From Acidobacteriota bacterium (GTDB lineage: Bacteria; Acidobacteriota; Vicinamibacteria; Vicinamibacterales; UBA8438): DNA of 64,000 bases. Both the position numbers and the translations under genes were made by a program. The stretch is taken from assembly GCA_011523845.1 (NCBI GenBank), contig WTFV01000227.1, positions 16,043-80,042 of the forward strand. Reading direction: 5' to 3'. Positions 44,484-53,453 of the stretch are shown one piece after another (the stretch's first letter is position 1; every line of letters begins with the position of its first letter). The notes under the pieces are model-generated. The model searched no databases, had not been told where the DNA came from, and saw only the letters and a list, made by a program, of their open reading frames with translations.

Positions 44484-46219
44484 ATGGCCAGGGAGCCGCT
44501 GCGACCGGGTATCGTCGCCGTTCTGGCGGCCGGCCTGACCGTGGCGCTCGCACCCGCGCCACGGCAGGACGATGCGGCCGGGATGCAGGCCTATGCCCCG
44601 GTGACCGACGCGCGACTGCGGGAGCCGCATCCCGGCGACTGGCTCATGTATCGCCGGACCTACGACGGGTGGGGATACAGCCCGCTGGACCAGATTACGG
44701 CGGAGAACGTGGCGGATCTCGTGCCGACGTGGGTCTTCCGAACCGGAATCCGGGACGGAGCGCTGCAGGCGGCTCCCATCGTCACCGGGAACACGATGTT
44801 CGTGACGACCGCCGAGCAGGTGATCGCGCTCGAGGCGGACAGCGGCGTCCTGCTGTGGCGCTACGAACGCTCGCTGCCTTCCGATCTCAGGCGTCCGCAT
44901 CCGACCAACCGGGGCGTGGCCCTGTACGACGACAAGGTCTACGTCGGAACGCTCGATGCGCACGTCGTGGCCCTGCGGGCGACCACCGGCGAGGTCGTCT
45001 GGGAACGGGCGTGGACGACTACCGCCTGACCTCCTACATCACCATGGCGCCGCTCGTCGCGAACGGCAAGGTCATGGTCGGAACGTCCGGCGCAGAGCAC
45101 GGTGTACGCGGGTCGATCACGGCGCTCGACGCCATGACGGGCGACCAGGTCTGGAAGCGGCACACGGTTCCGGCCCCGGGTGAACCGGGCAGCGAGACCT
45201 GGCCCGCCGACTCGTGGCGCAACGGCGGCGGATCGGTCTGGTTGACCGGCAACTACGATCCCGCGCTCAACCTGACCTACTGGGGAGTGGGCAACGGCGG
45301 ACCCTGGACGGGCGACGCCCGCCCCGGCGACAACCTGTACACCAACTCCACGATCGCGCTCGACGCCGACAGCGGCGAGTTGCGGGACCATTTCCAGTAC
45401 CACTGGAACGGATCCTGGGACTGGGACGAAGCCAGCCCCCCGCTGCTGCTGGACGTCGACCGGGGCGGGCGCACGATGCGCGCCCTCGTGCACGCGGGGC
45501 GCAACGGGTACCTGTGGCGACTCGAGCGACATGCCGGCGGCATGCGCTTCCTCGACGCCCGACCGTACGTCCACCAGAACGTGTTCGCGAGCCTCGACCC
45601 GCTGACCGGGCGGCCGACCTACGACGCCGCGCGCGTGCCGGGCATAGGGAAGCGCGCCGACTTCTGCCCCTCCACCGGAGGGGCGCGCAACTGGCCGCCG
45701 GAGGCGTTCAATCCGCGGACCGGCCTGCTCTACATCTCGGCGCACAACAACCGTTGCGGAATCATGGAGGGACACGCGGTCAGGTACCGGGCCGGACACC
45801 CCTTCGTGGGCGCCGACGACGAATGGTACCGGCGGGAGGGTACCGACCACCTCGACGAGCTGCAGGCCTGGAACGTCCATACCGGACGGAGAATCTGGAT
45901 CCGGGAATTCCCATTCGACGAAGAGGTCGGCCTCGAACCGCTGGGCGCGGTGCTGGCGACGGCCGGCGATCTGGTCTTCCTCGGCGGCACGGACTTCCGC
46001 GCCTTCCACGCCTCGTCCGGCACGCCGCTCTGGCGGATCAGGCCCCGGCGCCACCGAGCCACCGGCACCCCGACCTCCTATGCGGTCGACGGCGTGCAGT
46101 ACGTCGCCGTGCCCTTGCAGGGCCGCCGCGCGGAGGCGGATGACCCGGATGCTCCGGCCGCCGCGGACGACCTGCGCGACGACATCGTCGTGGCCTTTGC
46201 GCTCGACTGCCAGTGCTGA
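44484..46219 (+). pseudogene. PQQ-dependent dehydrogenase with a single frameshift
   Basis: The 5' frame (44484 to TGA ending 45029) carries a hydrophobic leader and the first beta-propeller blades (WLMYRRTYDGWGYSPLDQI, ALEADSGVLLWRYE). From about 45012 the neighbouring frame continues in perfect register with DDYRLTSYITMAPLVANGKV and blades such as SGELRDHFQYHWNGSWDWDE. One missing G in CGGGCGTGGACGAC (expected CGGGCGGTGGAC) explains the shift. Joined, it would be about 578 residues, a quinoprotein alcohol/glucose-type dehydrogenase without a C-terminal haem domain. The rest shows no decay, so the lesion is recent or a sequencing error. Confidence 0.85.
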
Positions 46220-46251
46220 CGCAGACGACGCGGCGCCAGACGGGGAGGGGA

Positions 46252-46326
46252 TGGTAGCGGTACGGGGATTCGAACCCCGGTCCCGTGGCTGAGAACCACG
46301 TATCCTAACCCCTAGACGATACCGCC
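46252..46326 (-). tRNA. tRNA-Glu (anticodon CTC)
   Basis: The minus strand folds as a cloverleaf. The 7-bp acceptor stem is GGCGGTA with TACCGCT (closing G-T). The D arm contains CTAGGGGTTAGG. The anticodon stem GTGG/CCAC holds the loop TTCTCAG, giving anticodon CTC. The T arm is GGGG TTCGAAT CCCC. A discriminator A and an encoded CCA follow at 46252-46254. It reads GAG codons. It lies alone between the damaged PQQ gene and the M23 peptidase gene; no integrated element is seen at its 3' end. Confidence 0.93.
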
Positions 46327-46391
46327 ACTCCGAGGTTGCGAGATTATTCTAGCAACCTGCGGTTTCGACCGTCAACGAGGAGCGCTATCAT

Positions 46392-47801
46392 ATGCCCGTG
46401 ATTCGCGCGGTCCTCGGGCTCGCCGCCGGGCTGGCGTTGGGCGCCGCCCTGGCCGCCTGGATAGCGGCCGGGCAGGCCGCCGGGCCGACCCTCGAGGTCG
46501 TGCAGCCCGGCGAGTTCATCGGACGCACCGCGTCCTTCGTCGCGACGGCGGAGACCCCCGGCGCGGAGTTCCTGACGCTCACTGCGCACATCGAGCAGGA
46601 AGGCGGCGTCCACCCGCTCTTCTCTCTCGACGATCCCGCCTCCGCCGCCCTGGAGCAGGAGACCGACGATCGGCTGCGCATCTCGCGCACCTTCGACCGG
46701 GAGTCGCATCCCGGCCTGGCGGAGGGCCCGGCACGGATCGTCGTCGCGGCGAGCCGGCCCGTGCTGTTCGGAATGCGCGAGAGCGGGTCGGAGATCGCGG
46801 TCGACGTGACGGTGCGCCTCACCCCGCCCCGCCTGACGCCGCTGTCGACGCTGCACTACGTGACGCACGGCGGATCGGAGATCGTCGTGTACCGGGTGAC
46901 TCCCGGAGACGTCGAGTCGGGCGTCCGCGTCGGCGGCCGCGAGTACCCCGGCTACCCTGCCTCGGGCGCCGGTATCGAGGACCGCGACGATCTGCGGGTG
47001 GCGTTCTTCGCGCTGCTCCACGATCAGGACCTCGGCACGCCGATCCAGCTCTACGCGCGGGACCCGGCCGGCAACGAGGGGACCGCCGATTTCGCGCACC
47101 GGATCTTCGAACGGCAGTTCCGGCGCTCGCGGATCCCGGTGAGCGACGGCTTCCTGCGGCGCGTCGTGCCCGGCATCGTGGCGGGGTCGCCGGAGCTGGC
47201 CGGAGAAACGGCCGACGGCTCCACCGAGCCCTCCGAGCTGCTCCGGCTCTACCTGCTCATCAACGGACAGCTCCGCGAGAGCAACCGCGGCACCCTCGCC
47301 GGGCTGGCCGCCGAAACCGCGACCCGGTTGCTGTGGAGCGGCCCGTTCCGGCAACTGGCCAACTCGCAGGTCGAGTCGGGCTTCGCCGACCACCGGACGT
47401 ACTTCCACGACGGGGACGAGATCGATCAGCAGGTGCACCTCGGTTTCGACCTCGCGTCGACCGCGAACGCGCCCGTGCGCGCCGCGAACGGCGGCACGGT
47501 GATCTTCGCCGAATACCTCGGCATCTTCGGCCGCTGCGTCGTCATCGACCACGGCATGGGGCTGCAGTCACTCTACGCCCACCTGTCGTCCATCGACGTG
47601 ACTCCCGGCATGGCGGTCGAACGCGACCAGCAGCTCGGCCTGAGCGGGCAGACCGGCCTGGCCGGCGGGGACCACCTGCACTTCGCGATGCTGCTGCAGG
47701 GCCGACCGGTGACGCCCATGGAGTGGTGGGACGAGCACTGGATCGAGGATCGCGTGCTCCGGAAGCTGCGCGCGGCAGCAGGCGAGACCGCCTCCCGGTA
47801 A
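46392..47801 (+). CDS. M23-family metallopeptidase (LytM-type), exported
   Basis: A 469-residue protein with an N-terminal membrane/signal segment (AVLGLAAGLALGAALAAWIA), a long beta-rich middle region and a C-terminal M23 domain. Zinc ligands are in VHLGFDLAS (HxxxD) and GDHLHFAM (HxH), with SLYAHLSSIDVTPGM between. Such enzymes cut peptidoglycan cross-bridges or activate amidases. The unusual length before the M23 domain suggests a substrate- or partner-binding part. The gene starts 65 bases past the tRNA and is followed by a TATAAT box for the next gene. Confidence 0.87.
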   Translation: MPVIRAVLGLAAGLALGAALAAWIAAGQAAGPTLEVVQPGEFIGRTASFVATAETPGAEFLTLTAHIEQEGGVHPLFSLDDPASAALEQETDDRLRISRTFDRESHPGLAEGPARIVVAASRPVLFGMRESGSEIAVDVTVRLTPPRLTPLSTLHYVTHGGSEIVVYRVTPGDVESGVRVGGREYPGYPASGAGIEDRDDLRVAFFALLHDQDLGTPIQLYARDPAGNEGTADFAHRIFERQFRRSRIPVSDGFLRRVVPGIVAGSPELAGETADGSTEPSELLRLYLLINGQLRESNRGTLAGLAAETATRLLWSGPFRQLANSQVESGFADHRTYFHDGDEIDQQVHLGFDLASTANAPVRAANGGTVIFAEYLGIFGRCVVIDHGMGLQSLYAHLSSIDVTPGMAVERDQQLGLSGQTGLAGGDHLHFAMLLQGRPVTPMEWWDEHWIEDRVLRKLRAAAGETASR

Positions 47802-47835
47802 CCGCGGTAGCCGCCGCGCCGGCGCCCGGTACGGG

Positions 47836-47841
47836 TATAAT
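47836..47841 (+). promoter_or_regulatory. -10 hexamer before the cupredoxin-like lipoprotein gene
   Basis: A perfect TATAAT stands in GC-rich sequence 75 bases before the ATG at 47916 and 34 bases after the M23 stop. No matching -35 box is seen. It suggests independent transcription of the lipoprotein gene. Confidence 0.45.
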
Positions 47842-47915
47842 TGCAGGGTATCCGGGGCCGCGCACGCGTGCCCGCCCCGGTTCTCCCGTATCCACATCCG
47901 CGCAGGAGAAGTTCG

Positions 47916-48686
47916 ATGCGACACCGCACATTCTGGATTCTCGTCTCGCTCGCCGCGATTGCGGCCGCGTGCAACTCGCGCTCCGACGTACCGCCCGTGT
48001 CGATCGTCCCCGAGGGCGGAGGCGCAGGGGCGAACGCGGTCGGCGCGACCGGCACGAGCACCGTCAGCGGCACGATCATGCTGGAGGGAACGGCCCCGGC
48101 CGCCGAGATCATCCGCATGAACTCGGATCCGGTCTGCGTCAAGGAAGCGACCAACACCGAGACCGAGTACTACGTGGTCGGCGACGGCGGCGGCCTCGGG
48201 AACGTCTTCGTCTACGTGAAGGAAGGCCTGTCCGGATCGTACCCGGTGGCGGCCGATACCGTCGTCCTCGATCAGCAGGGCTGCCGCTACACGCCGCACG
48301 TCTTCGGCGTGCAGGTCGGCCAGACGGTGCAGATCACCAACTCCGATCCGACGCTGCACAACATCCACGCCACCCCGGCCGTCAACGCCGAGTTCAACAC
48401 CGGCCAGCCGATCCAGGGCATGTCCATGGAGCGGACGTTCGACGAGGTCGAGGTGATGGTGCCGTTCAAGTGCGACGTCCACGGCTGGATGAACGCCTAC
48501 GTCGGCGTGCTCGACCACCCGTACTTCGCGACGACCGGTCCCGACGGCGGGTTCGACATCGCCAACCTGCCGGCCGGCAACTACGTCATCGAGGCGTGGC
48601 ACGAAATGCTGGGCGTGCAGACGCAGAACGTCACCGTGGGAGACGGCGCGACGGCCGAGGTCTCGTTCACGTTCACCGTCGGCTGA
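47916..48686 (+). CDS. Cupredoxin-like lipoprotein
   Basis: A 256-residue protein with an AGGAG ribosome site. The N-terminus is a lipoprotein signal (FWILVSLAAIAAACNS, lipobox Cys). The middle is a plastocyanin-like fold: VQVGQTVQITNSDPTLHNIHA and VMVPFKCDVHGWMNAYVGV carry His, Cys, His and Met at type-1 copper positions. The end looks like a carboxypeptidase-regulatory beta-sandwich (TGPDGGFDIANLPAGNYVIE). It is probably a periplasmic electron carrier or copper protein. Its position just upstream of haem A synthesis genes supports a link to respiration (inference). Confidence 0.82.
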   Translation: MRHRTFWILVSLAAIAAACNSRSDVPPVSIVPEGGGAGANAVGATGTSTVSGTIMLEGTAPAAEIIRMNSDPVCVKEATNTETEYYVVGDGGGLGNVFVYVKEGLSGSYPVAADTVVLDQQGCRYTPHVFGVQVGQTVQITNSDPTLHNIHATPAVNAEFNTGQPIQGMSMERTFDEVEVMVPFKCDVHGWMNAYVGVLDHPYFATTGPDGGFDIANLPAGNYVIEAWHEMLGVQTQNVTVGDGATAEVSFTFTVG

Positions 48687-48860
48687 GCGAGTCGGCGCCG
48701 TAGCACGGCGCGGCCTGCTGGTCAGGCCCGGCTGGGCGACAAGCGAGCCGCAGGCGACGATTGTCGGGCCAAGCGGGTCGGCGCCGTGGAACGGCGCGGA
48801 CTCCGGGAGGATCGGCTGGGCGCCAAGCGGAGCCGCGGGCGACGATCGCCGAGCCGGCCG
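48687..48860 (+). repeat. Tandem direct repeat of about 86 bp after the lipoprotein stop
   Basis: Two imperfect copies, from 48687 and from 48773, share blocks such as GTCGGCGCCGT, ACGGCGCGG, GGCTGGGCG and GCCGC-GGCGACGAT. The first begins directly after the TGA of the lipoprotein gene. The array fills most of the 263-base gap before ctaA. No coding or terminator function is evident, although each unit contains short GC-rich inverted segments. Confidence 0.7.
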
Positions 48861-48949
48861 ACACGTCGGAATTCCGTTCGGGCCGAGGCGCCCACCGCTG
48901 GCGTCCCGGCCCGGCGCCACCCCCATCGCGGCCCGCGCGGCCGCCGCTC

Positions 48950-49933
48950 ATGCGCTGGCTTCATTACTACCTGCGGTTCGTCGTCGCGTCGTCGCTGCTG
49001 CTCATCGTGGCCGGCGGTCTGGTCACCAGCACCGGCTCCGGACTGGCGGTGCCCGACTGGCCGAACACCTACGGCACGTTCATGTTCGCCTTCCCGTTCT
49101 CGAAGATGGTGGGCGGCATCTTCTACGAGCACGGCCACCGGCTCATCGCGAGCCTCGTCGGCCTGCTGACCATCGGGCTCGCCGTGTGGATCGCCCGCAG
49201 CGAGCCGCGCGGCTGGGTCCGCGGTCTCGGATGGACGGCGCTGGCCGCGGTCGTCGTTCAGGGACTGCTCGGGGGAATCACGGTCCTCTACTTCCTGCCC
49301 GCCCCGATATCGATCAGCCACGCGGGACTGGCCCAGCTCTTCTTCGCGCTCGTGGTCGGCCTCGCGCTGTTCACGTCCTCGGGCTGGCGCGGGAGTCGAG
49401 GGGGGCTGGACCGGCGCGGCGACGACGGCCTGGCCCGGCTCGCGCTGGCCGCGCCGGTGGCGATCTACGGCCAGATCCTGCTCGGCGCCACGATGCGGCA
49501 CACGGGCGCGGGTCTGGCGATCCCGGATTTTCCGCTGGCGTTCGGGCGTCTCGTCCCGCCGGAGTGGAGCACCGGCATCGCGATCCACTTCGCCCACCGG
49601 GTCGGGGCACTGGTGGTGGCGGCACTGGTCGCGGCGACGGCGGTACGCGTGCTGTTCCATCACCGGGAGCGTCACGAACTCACGCGTCCGGCGCTCCTGC
49701 TGGCCGCGCTCGTCGTGGTGCAGGTGGGCCTGGGCGCCTGGACGGTGCTGAGCGGGCGGCAGGTGGCGGTGAACACGGCCCACGTCGCAGTGGGCGCGGT
49801 TACGCTGGCCACCTCCCTGGTGCTGGCGTTGCGGGTACACCGGGGCTGGTTCCCGGACGCCGCCGGTCGCCGGCGGCCGGGGGCGACCTCCGGCGTGGCG
49901 TCCCTCGGCAGCGGCTCGGAGGCGCGGGCGTGA
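48950..49933 (+). CDS. ctaA: Haem A synthase (COX15/CtaA)
   Basis: A 327-residue membrane protein with eight hydrophobic helices. It oxidises the haem O methyl group to make haem A for cytochrome aa3 oxidase. Conserved features are TSTGSGLAVPDWPNTYG, the haem-ligand histidines in EHGHRLIAS, ISHAGLAQL, HFAHRVGA and NTAHVAVG, and the second-half echo TGAGLAIPDFPLAFG. The ATG at 48950 gives the family N-terminus (MRWLHYYLRFVVASSLLLIV). It overlaps ctaB through GTGA. Confidence 0.92.
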   Translation: MRWLHYYLRFVVASSLLLIVAGGLVTSTGSGLAVPDWPNTYGTFMFAFPFSKMVGGIFYEHGHRLIASLVGLLTIGLAVWIARSEPRGWVRGLGWTALAAVVVQGLLGGITVLYFLPAPISISHAGLAQLFFALVVGLALFTSSGWRGSRGGLDRRGDDGLARLALAAPVAIYGQILLGATMRHTGAGLAIPDFPLAFGRLVPPEWSTGIAIHFAHRVGALVVAALVAATAVRVLFHHRERHELTRPALLLAALVVVQVGLGAWTVLSGRQVAVNTAHVAVGAVTLATSLVLALRVHRGWFPDAAGRRRPGATSGVASLGSGSEARA

Positions 49934-50820
49934 AGGGCGCCGCCACCGCGCTCGCCGCGGCCCCGCACCGGATCGGCGACTTCCTCACGCTGACCAAGCC
50001 GCGACTGAACTCGCTGGTCGTCGTGACCGCCGGCGTGGGGTACTACCTCGGCGCGGCGGGCAGCCCCGACCTGGCCGTGGCTCTGCACCTGCTCCTCGGA
50101 TCGGCGCTGGTGGCGGGCGGCGCGGCCGCCTTCAACCAGGTGGCCGAACGGGACATCGACGAAGTGATGCAGCGCACCCGCCTGCGCCCCCTGGCGACCG
50201 GACGCATCAACCCGACCGAGGGCCGGCTGTTCGCGTCCGCCCTCAGCGTGGCGGGGCTGGTCGAGCTGGCGCTGCGGGTCAATGCGCTCGCCGCCGCCGT
50301 GGCCCTGGCCACCCTGATCAGCTACGCGGCCATCTACACGCCGCTCAAGCGCCGGACGCCTTGGGCCACGCTCGTCGGCGCGGTGCCGGGCGCGCTGCCG
50401 CCGGTGATCGGCTGGACCGCCGCGCGCGAAGCCCTGACGGTGGAGGCCTGGATCCTGTTCGGCATCGTCTTCTTCTGGCAGCTTCCGCACTTCCATGCGC
50501 TGTCCTGGCTCTACCGGGACGATTTCGGGCGCGCCGGCCTGCCCCTGGTGGCCACCCGCGATCCCGACGGCCGCCGTACAGCTCTGCAGTCCCTCCTCGC
50601 CACCGCGGCGCTCGTGCCCCTGAGCCTGGCGCCGGTGGTGGTCGGGATGGCGGGAGCGCACCACGTCGCGGCGGCCGGCCTGCTGGGCGTGTGCTTCCTG
50701 GCGCTGGCCGTCCGTTTCGTCGCCCGGCGCTCCGAGACGCGTGCGCGCGCGCTCTTCCTGGGGTCGTTGGCATACCTGCCGCTGTTCTGGATCTCGCTGA
50801 TCGCGGGGTCCTCGCTCTGA
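49930..50820 (+). CDS. ctaB: Protohaem IX farnesyltransferase (COX10/CtaB)
   Basis: A 296-residue UbiA-type membrane prenyltransferase. It adds farnesyl to haem B to form haem O, the step before CtaA. The allylic diphosphate motif is NQVAERDIDEVMQRTRLRPL, and the second acidic loop includes LYRDDFGRAGLPLV. YTPLKRRTPWATLVGAVPGA is also typical. The start is GTG 49930, overlapping the ctaA stop (GTGA); LTLTKPRLNSLVV follows as expected. Confidence 0.93.
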   Translation: MKGAATALAAAPHRIGDFLTLTKPRLNSLVVVTAGVGYYLGAAGSPDLAVALHLLLGSALVAGGAAAFNQVAERDIDEVMQRTRLRPLATGRINPTEGRLFASALSVAGLVELALRVNALAAAVALATLISYAAIYTPLKRRTPWATLVGAVPGALPPVIGWTAAREALTVEAWILFGIVFFWQLPHFHALSWLYRDDFGRAGLPLVATRDPDGRRTALQSLLATAALVPLSLAPVVVGMAGAHHVAAAGLLGVCFLALAVRFVARRSETRARALFLGSLAYLPLFWISLIAGSSL

Positions 50821-50827
50821 GCCTTCC

Positions 50828-51244
50828 GTGCCCGAAGTCAGCGATCTGCCGGGCGTGAACGCCACGCTGAACGCCGTCTCGGCGCTGCTGTTGACGGTCG
50901 GGTACGCGCTGATCCGCAGCGGCCGGATCGCTGCGCACCGGGCGTGCATGCTCGCCGCCTGCGCCACCTCCACCCTCTTCCTCGCCTCGTACGTCGTCTA
51001 CCACCTGAACGTCGGCTCGGTGGCGTTCACGGGGCAGGGACCGATCCGCGGCGTCTACTTCACGGTGCTGATCAGCCACATCGTGCTGGCCGCGCTCATC
51101 CTGCCGCTGGCTCTCGTCACCCTGGTCCGGGCACTGCGCGAACGCTTCGACGCCCATGCGGCGATCGCGCGCTGGACGTTGCCGATCTGGCTGTACGTGT
51201 CGGTGACCGGGGTGGCCGTCTACTGGATGCTGTACCGGATGTGA
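50828..51244 (+). CDS. DUF420 membrane protein
   Basis: A 138-residue protein with four TM helices. DUF420 proteins are found with cytochrome oxidase and haem A genes and may help oxidase assembly. His residues in ACMLAA-preceding HRA, YVVYHLNVGS and LISHIVLAAL are typical. The start is GTG 50828, seven bases after the ctaB stop, so it belongs to the ctaA-ctaB operon. The oxidase subunit genes themselves are not in the window. Confidence 0.85.
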   Translation: MPEVSDLPGVNATLNAVSALLLTVGYALIRSGRIAAHRACMLAACATSTLFLASYVVYHLNVGSVAFTGQGPIRGVYFTVLISHIVLAALILPLALVTLVRALRERFDAHAAIARWTLPIWLYVSVTGVAVYWMLYRM

Positions 51245-51363
51245 CGCGGTCCCTGCCGTCTGGCAGCCCGTGGCAAGAGCCCCGCCAATGTGCTCCCCCG
51301 TCGCGCCTGGCCACGCGGGCGCCTCGCCGATCTGGGTGCCACGCGGGACCTCGCCACGGACTG

Positions 51364-52584
51364 CTACGGCGCGGCGCCGACCGCGGCGGCGGCCAGGGTC
51401 GCCACCACGCCGCGCAGCCGGACCACGTTGCCGCCGCCGTCGGGATGCACCCGGCTGGAGAGAAAGACGACGACGGTCCCGGTTGCGGGATCGATCCAGA
51501 TCGAGGTGCCCGTGAACCCGGTGTGGCCGAAGGAACGGGACGAGAAGAGATCGCCACGGTTGCCGGAGTACCGCGAGTCGATGTCCCAGCCGAGCCCGCG
51601 CACGTCCCGCAGGTGTGCGGGCGTCGACGGGCTCGTCATGCGGGCGACCGTGAGCGGCGACAACACGGGCCTGCCGGTCGCGGCGCGCCCGCCCTCCAGC
51701 AGCATCGCCCCGAAGCGGGCGAGGTCGTCGGCCGTGCCGAACAGGCCGGCGTGCCCCGCCACGCCACCCATGCGCCTCGCGGTCGGGTCGTGCACGGTGC
51801 CGCGCAGCATGACTCCCTCCGGTCCGCCGCAGGGCCACCCGAGCGGCGTGCACGCCTCGGTGGGCGCGATGCGCGCCGCGCGATCGGCGCCCGGGCGGAA
51901 CGAGGTGTCGCGCATCCCGAGCGGGCCGAAGACGCGCTTGGCGGCGAAGACATCGAACGCCAGCCCGCTCACGCGCCGGACGATCTCGCCGAGCAGCAGG
52001 AAGTTCAGGTCGCTGTAGATGAACGCCTCGCCGGGAGCCGCCTCCAGGCGTTCCGCAAGGACGCGCCGCAGGGCCTCGCCGGCGCCCTCGAACTCCTCCT
52101 CCAGCGGCAGATCGGGCCGCAGCCCCGACACGTGCGTCAACAGGTGCTCGATGGTGACGGCGTCCTTGCCGTGGCGCTCGAATCCGGGAAGGTAGCGGGC
52201 GACGCGGTCGCGCAGCCGGATTGCGCCGTCCTCGACGAGCGCCATCACGCTGGGCGTGGTCGCGACCACCTTGGTGAGCGAGGCGAGGTCGAAGATGGTA
52301 TCGACGGTCATCGGCTCGCGCGCCGGATGCACCGCCCGAAGGCCGAAGGCCTTCCGGTAGACGGGCCGGCCCCCGTGCGCGACCAGCACTACCGCGCCGG
52401 GCAGCTCGCCGGCCTCGATCGCGTCGCCGACGACGACGTCGATTCTTTCGAGGCGCGCCGTGTCGACCGGCGGCGAGGCGGTCCGCAACTGCACCTGTGC
52501 CTGCAGTGCCGGCCGCGTCGACAGGATGAAGAGCAGGGCCAGAACGGCTCCCGCGAGGTTGGCGCAGGGGAGAATCGCACGCAT
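51364..52584 (-). CDS. Exported serine hydrolase, beta-lactamase class C fold
   Basis: A 406-residue protein with a signal peptide (LAGAVLALLFILSTRPALQA). Active-site motifs are SLTK (Ser102-Lys105), YSDLN and, late, HTGFTG. These correspond to SxxK, YxN and KTG of penicillin-binding proteins and esterases. The KTG position being HTG is common in the esterase or D-aminopeptidase-like members. It is more probably a peptidoglycan- or ester-processing enzyme than a resistance gene. It is divergent from the first TPR paralogue gene. Confidence 0.85.
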   Translation of the reverse strand: MRAILPCANLAGAVLALLFILSTRPALQAQVQLRTASPPVDTARLERIDVVVGDAIEAGELPGAVVLVAHGGRPVYRKAFGLRAVHPAREPMTVDTIFDLASLTKVVATTPSVMALVEDGAIRLRDRVARYLPGFERHGKDAVTIEHLLTHVSGLRPDLPLEEEFEGAGEALRRVLAERLEAAPGEAFIYSDLNFLLLGEIVRRVSGLAFDVFAAKRVFGPLGMRDTSFRPGADRAARIAPTEACTPLGWPCGGPEGVMLRGTVHDPTARRMGGVAGHAGLFGTADDLARFGAMLLEGGRAATGRPVLSPLTVARMTSPSTPAHLRDVRGLGWDIDSRYSGNRGDLFSSRSFGHTGFTGTSIWIDPATGTVVVFLSSRVHPDGGGNVVRLRGVVATLAAAAVGAAP

Positions 52585-52693
52585 CGTTCCGACCGGATCC
52601 GAGTGTATACTGTTGACTCGCTCCAGTCCGGCTCGAGCGTCGGCAACCTGCCGGAAATGCTGGAGCCTCGCAGAGGCCAAAAGAGGAAACGCC

Positions 52694-53344
52694 ATGCCAC
52701 GTTTCGCAGTCACCGTTCCGGTGCTGGTCGTCGTATCGCTCCTCCTGCCGTCGTTCGCCGCCGTCGCGACGGCCCAGACCGGCGTCATCACCGGCGCCGT
52801 GCGGGACGTGGAAGGCGAGCCGCTGGTGGGCGCGGAGGTCGTCGGAGAGAACACCGAGTGGCAGCGTCGCGTCGAGACGACGACCAACGACGCGGGCCGC
52901 TTCTCCTTCATCGGCCTCCAGCGAGGGCGCTGGCTCTTCCTGATCCGGCAGCGGGGCTACGAACCCGTGCAGGGGTTCGCCAACGTGCGCGGGGCGGGAA
53001 CGGGCCGGGTGAATTTCGTCATGGAGACCGATCCGCTCCATCCGCCGGCGCCGTCGACCGGCGTGCTGGCCAACCTCCGCGGCGACGAGCTGCAGGAGGC
53101 GCTCGACGCCGCCGACCGGCTCTACGACAGCGGCGACTACGACGCGGCCATCGACGCGTACGAGGCGGTCCTGGCCAGCGTTCCCCGGCTCACCGGCCTG
53201 CACGTGCAAATCGGACACGCGTACCTCGCGAAGAACGACACCGACAGCGCGCTGGCGGCATATCGTGCGGTTCCTGCCGGCGATTCCGCCGGCATGGAGG
53301 CACAGGGAGCGATCGAGGCGCTGCTGGCCGGCGTGGACCGGTAG
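52694..53344 (+). CDS. Exported carboxypeptidase-regulatory/TPR protein, first paralogue
   Basis: A 216-residue protein. A signal peptide (VLVVVSLLLPSFAAVATAQ) precedes a carboxypeptidase-regulatory-like beta-sandwich (TGVITGAVRDVEGEPLVGAE, then NDAGRFSFIGLQRGRW). Two or so TPR helices follow (LYDSGDYDAAIDAYEAVLAS and AYLAKNDTDSALAAYRAV). Such proteins are abundant in Acidobacteria and probably sit in the periplasm as protein-protein adaptors. An AGAGGA ribosome site lies just before the ATG. A longer paralogue follows 109 bases downstream. Confidence 0.75.
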   Translation: MPRFAVTVPVLVVVSLLLPSFAAVATAQTGVITGAVRDVEGEPLVGAEVVGENTEWQRRVETTTNDAGRFSFIGLQRGRWLFLIRQRGYEPVQGFANVRGAGTGRVNFVMETDPLHPPAPSTGVLANLRGDELQEALDAADRLYDSGDYDAAIDAYEAVLASVPRLTGLHVQIGHAYLAKNDTDSALAAYRAVPAGDSAGMEAQGAIEALLAGVDR

Positions 53345-53453
53345 CCCGCGCGGCCCTTCTCGCGTCCGGATCGCGAAAGGCAGCCCGGTCGCATCCGCAT
53401 ATGATTCGGCGAGCACTTCTCCGGCGCGTCTCGGAGACCTACAGGAGTACGAC

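Noticed and set aside
46252..46400. tRNA-Glu as an integration site
   Set aside because: No integrase, direct repeat of the tRNA 3' end or phage-like gene is seen on either side.
51364..52584. An antibiotic-resistance beta-lactamase
   Set aside because: The HTG in place of KTG and the general family pattern fit esterase or peptidase-like members; a resistance role is not supported.
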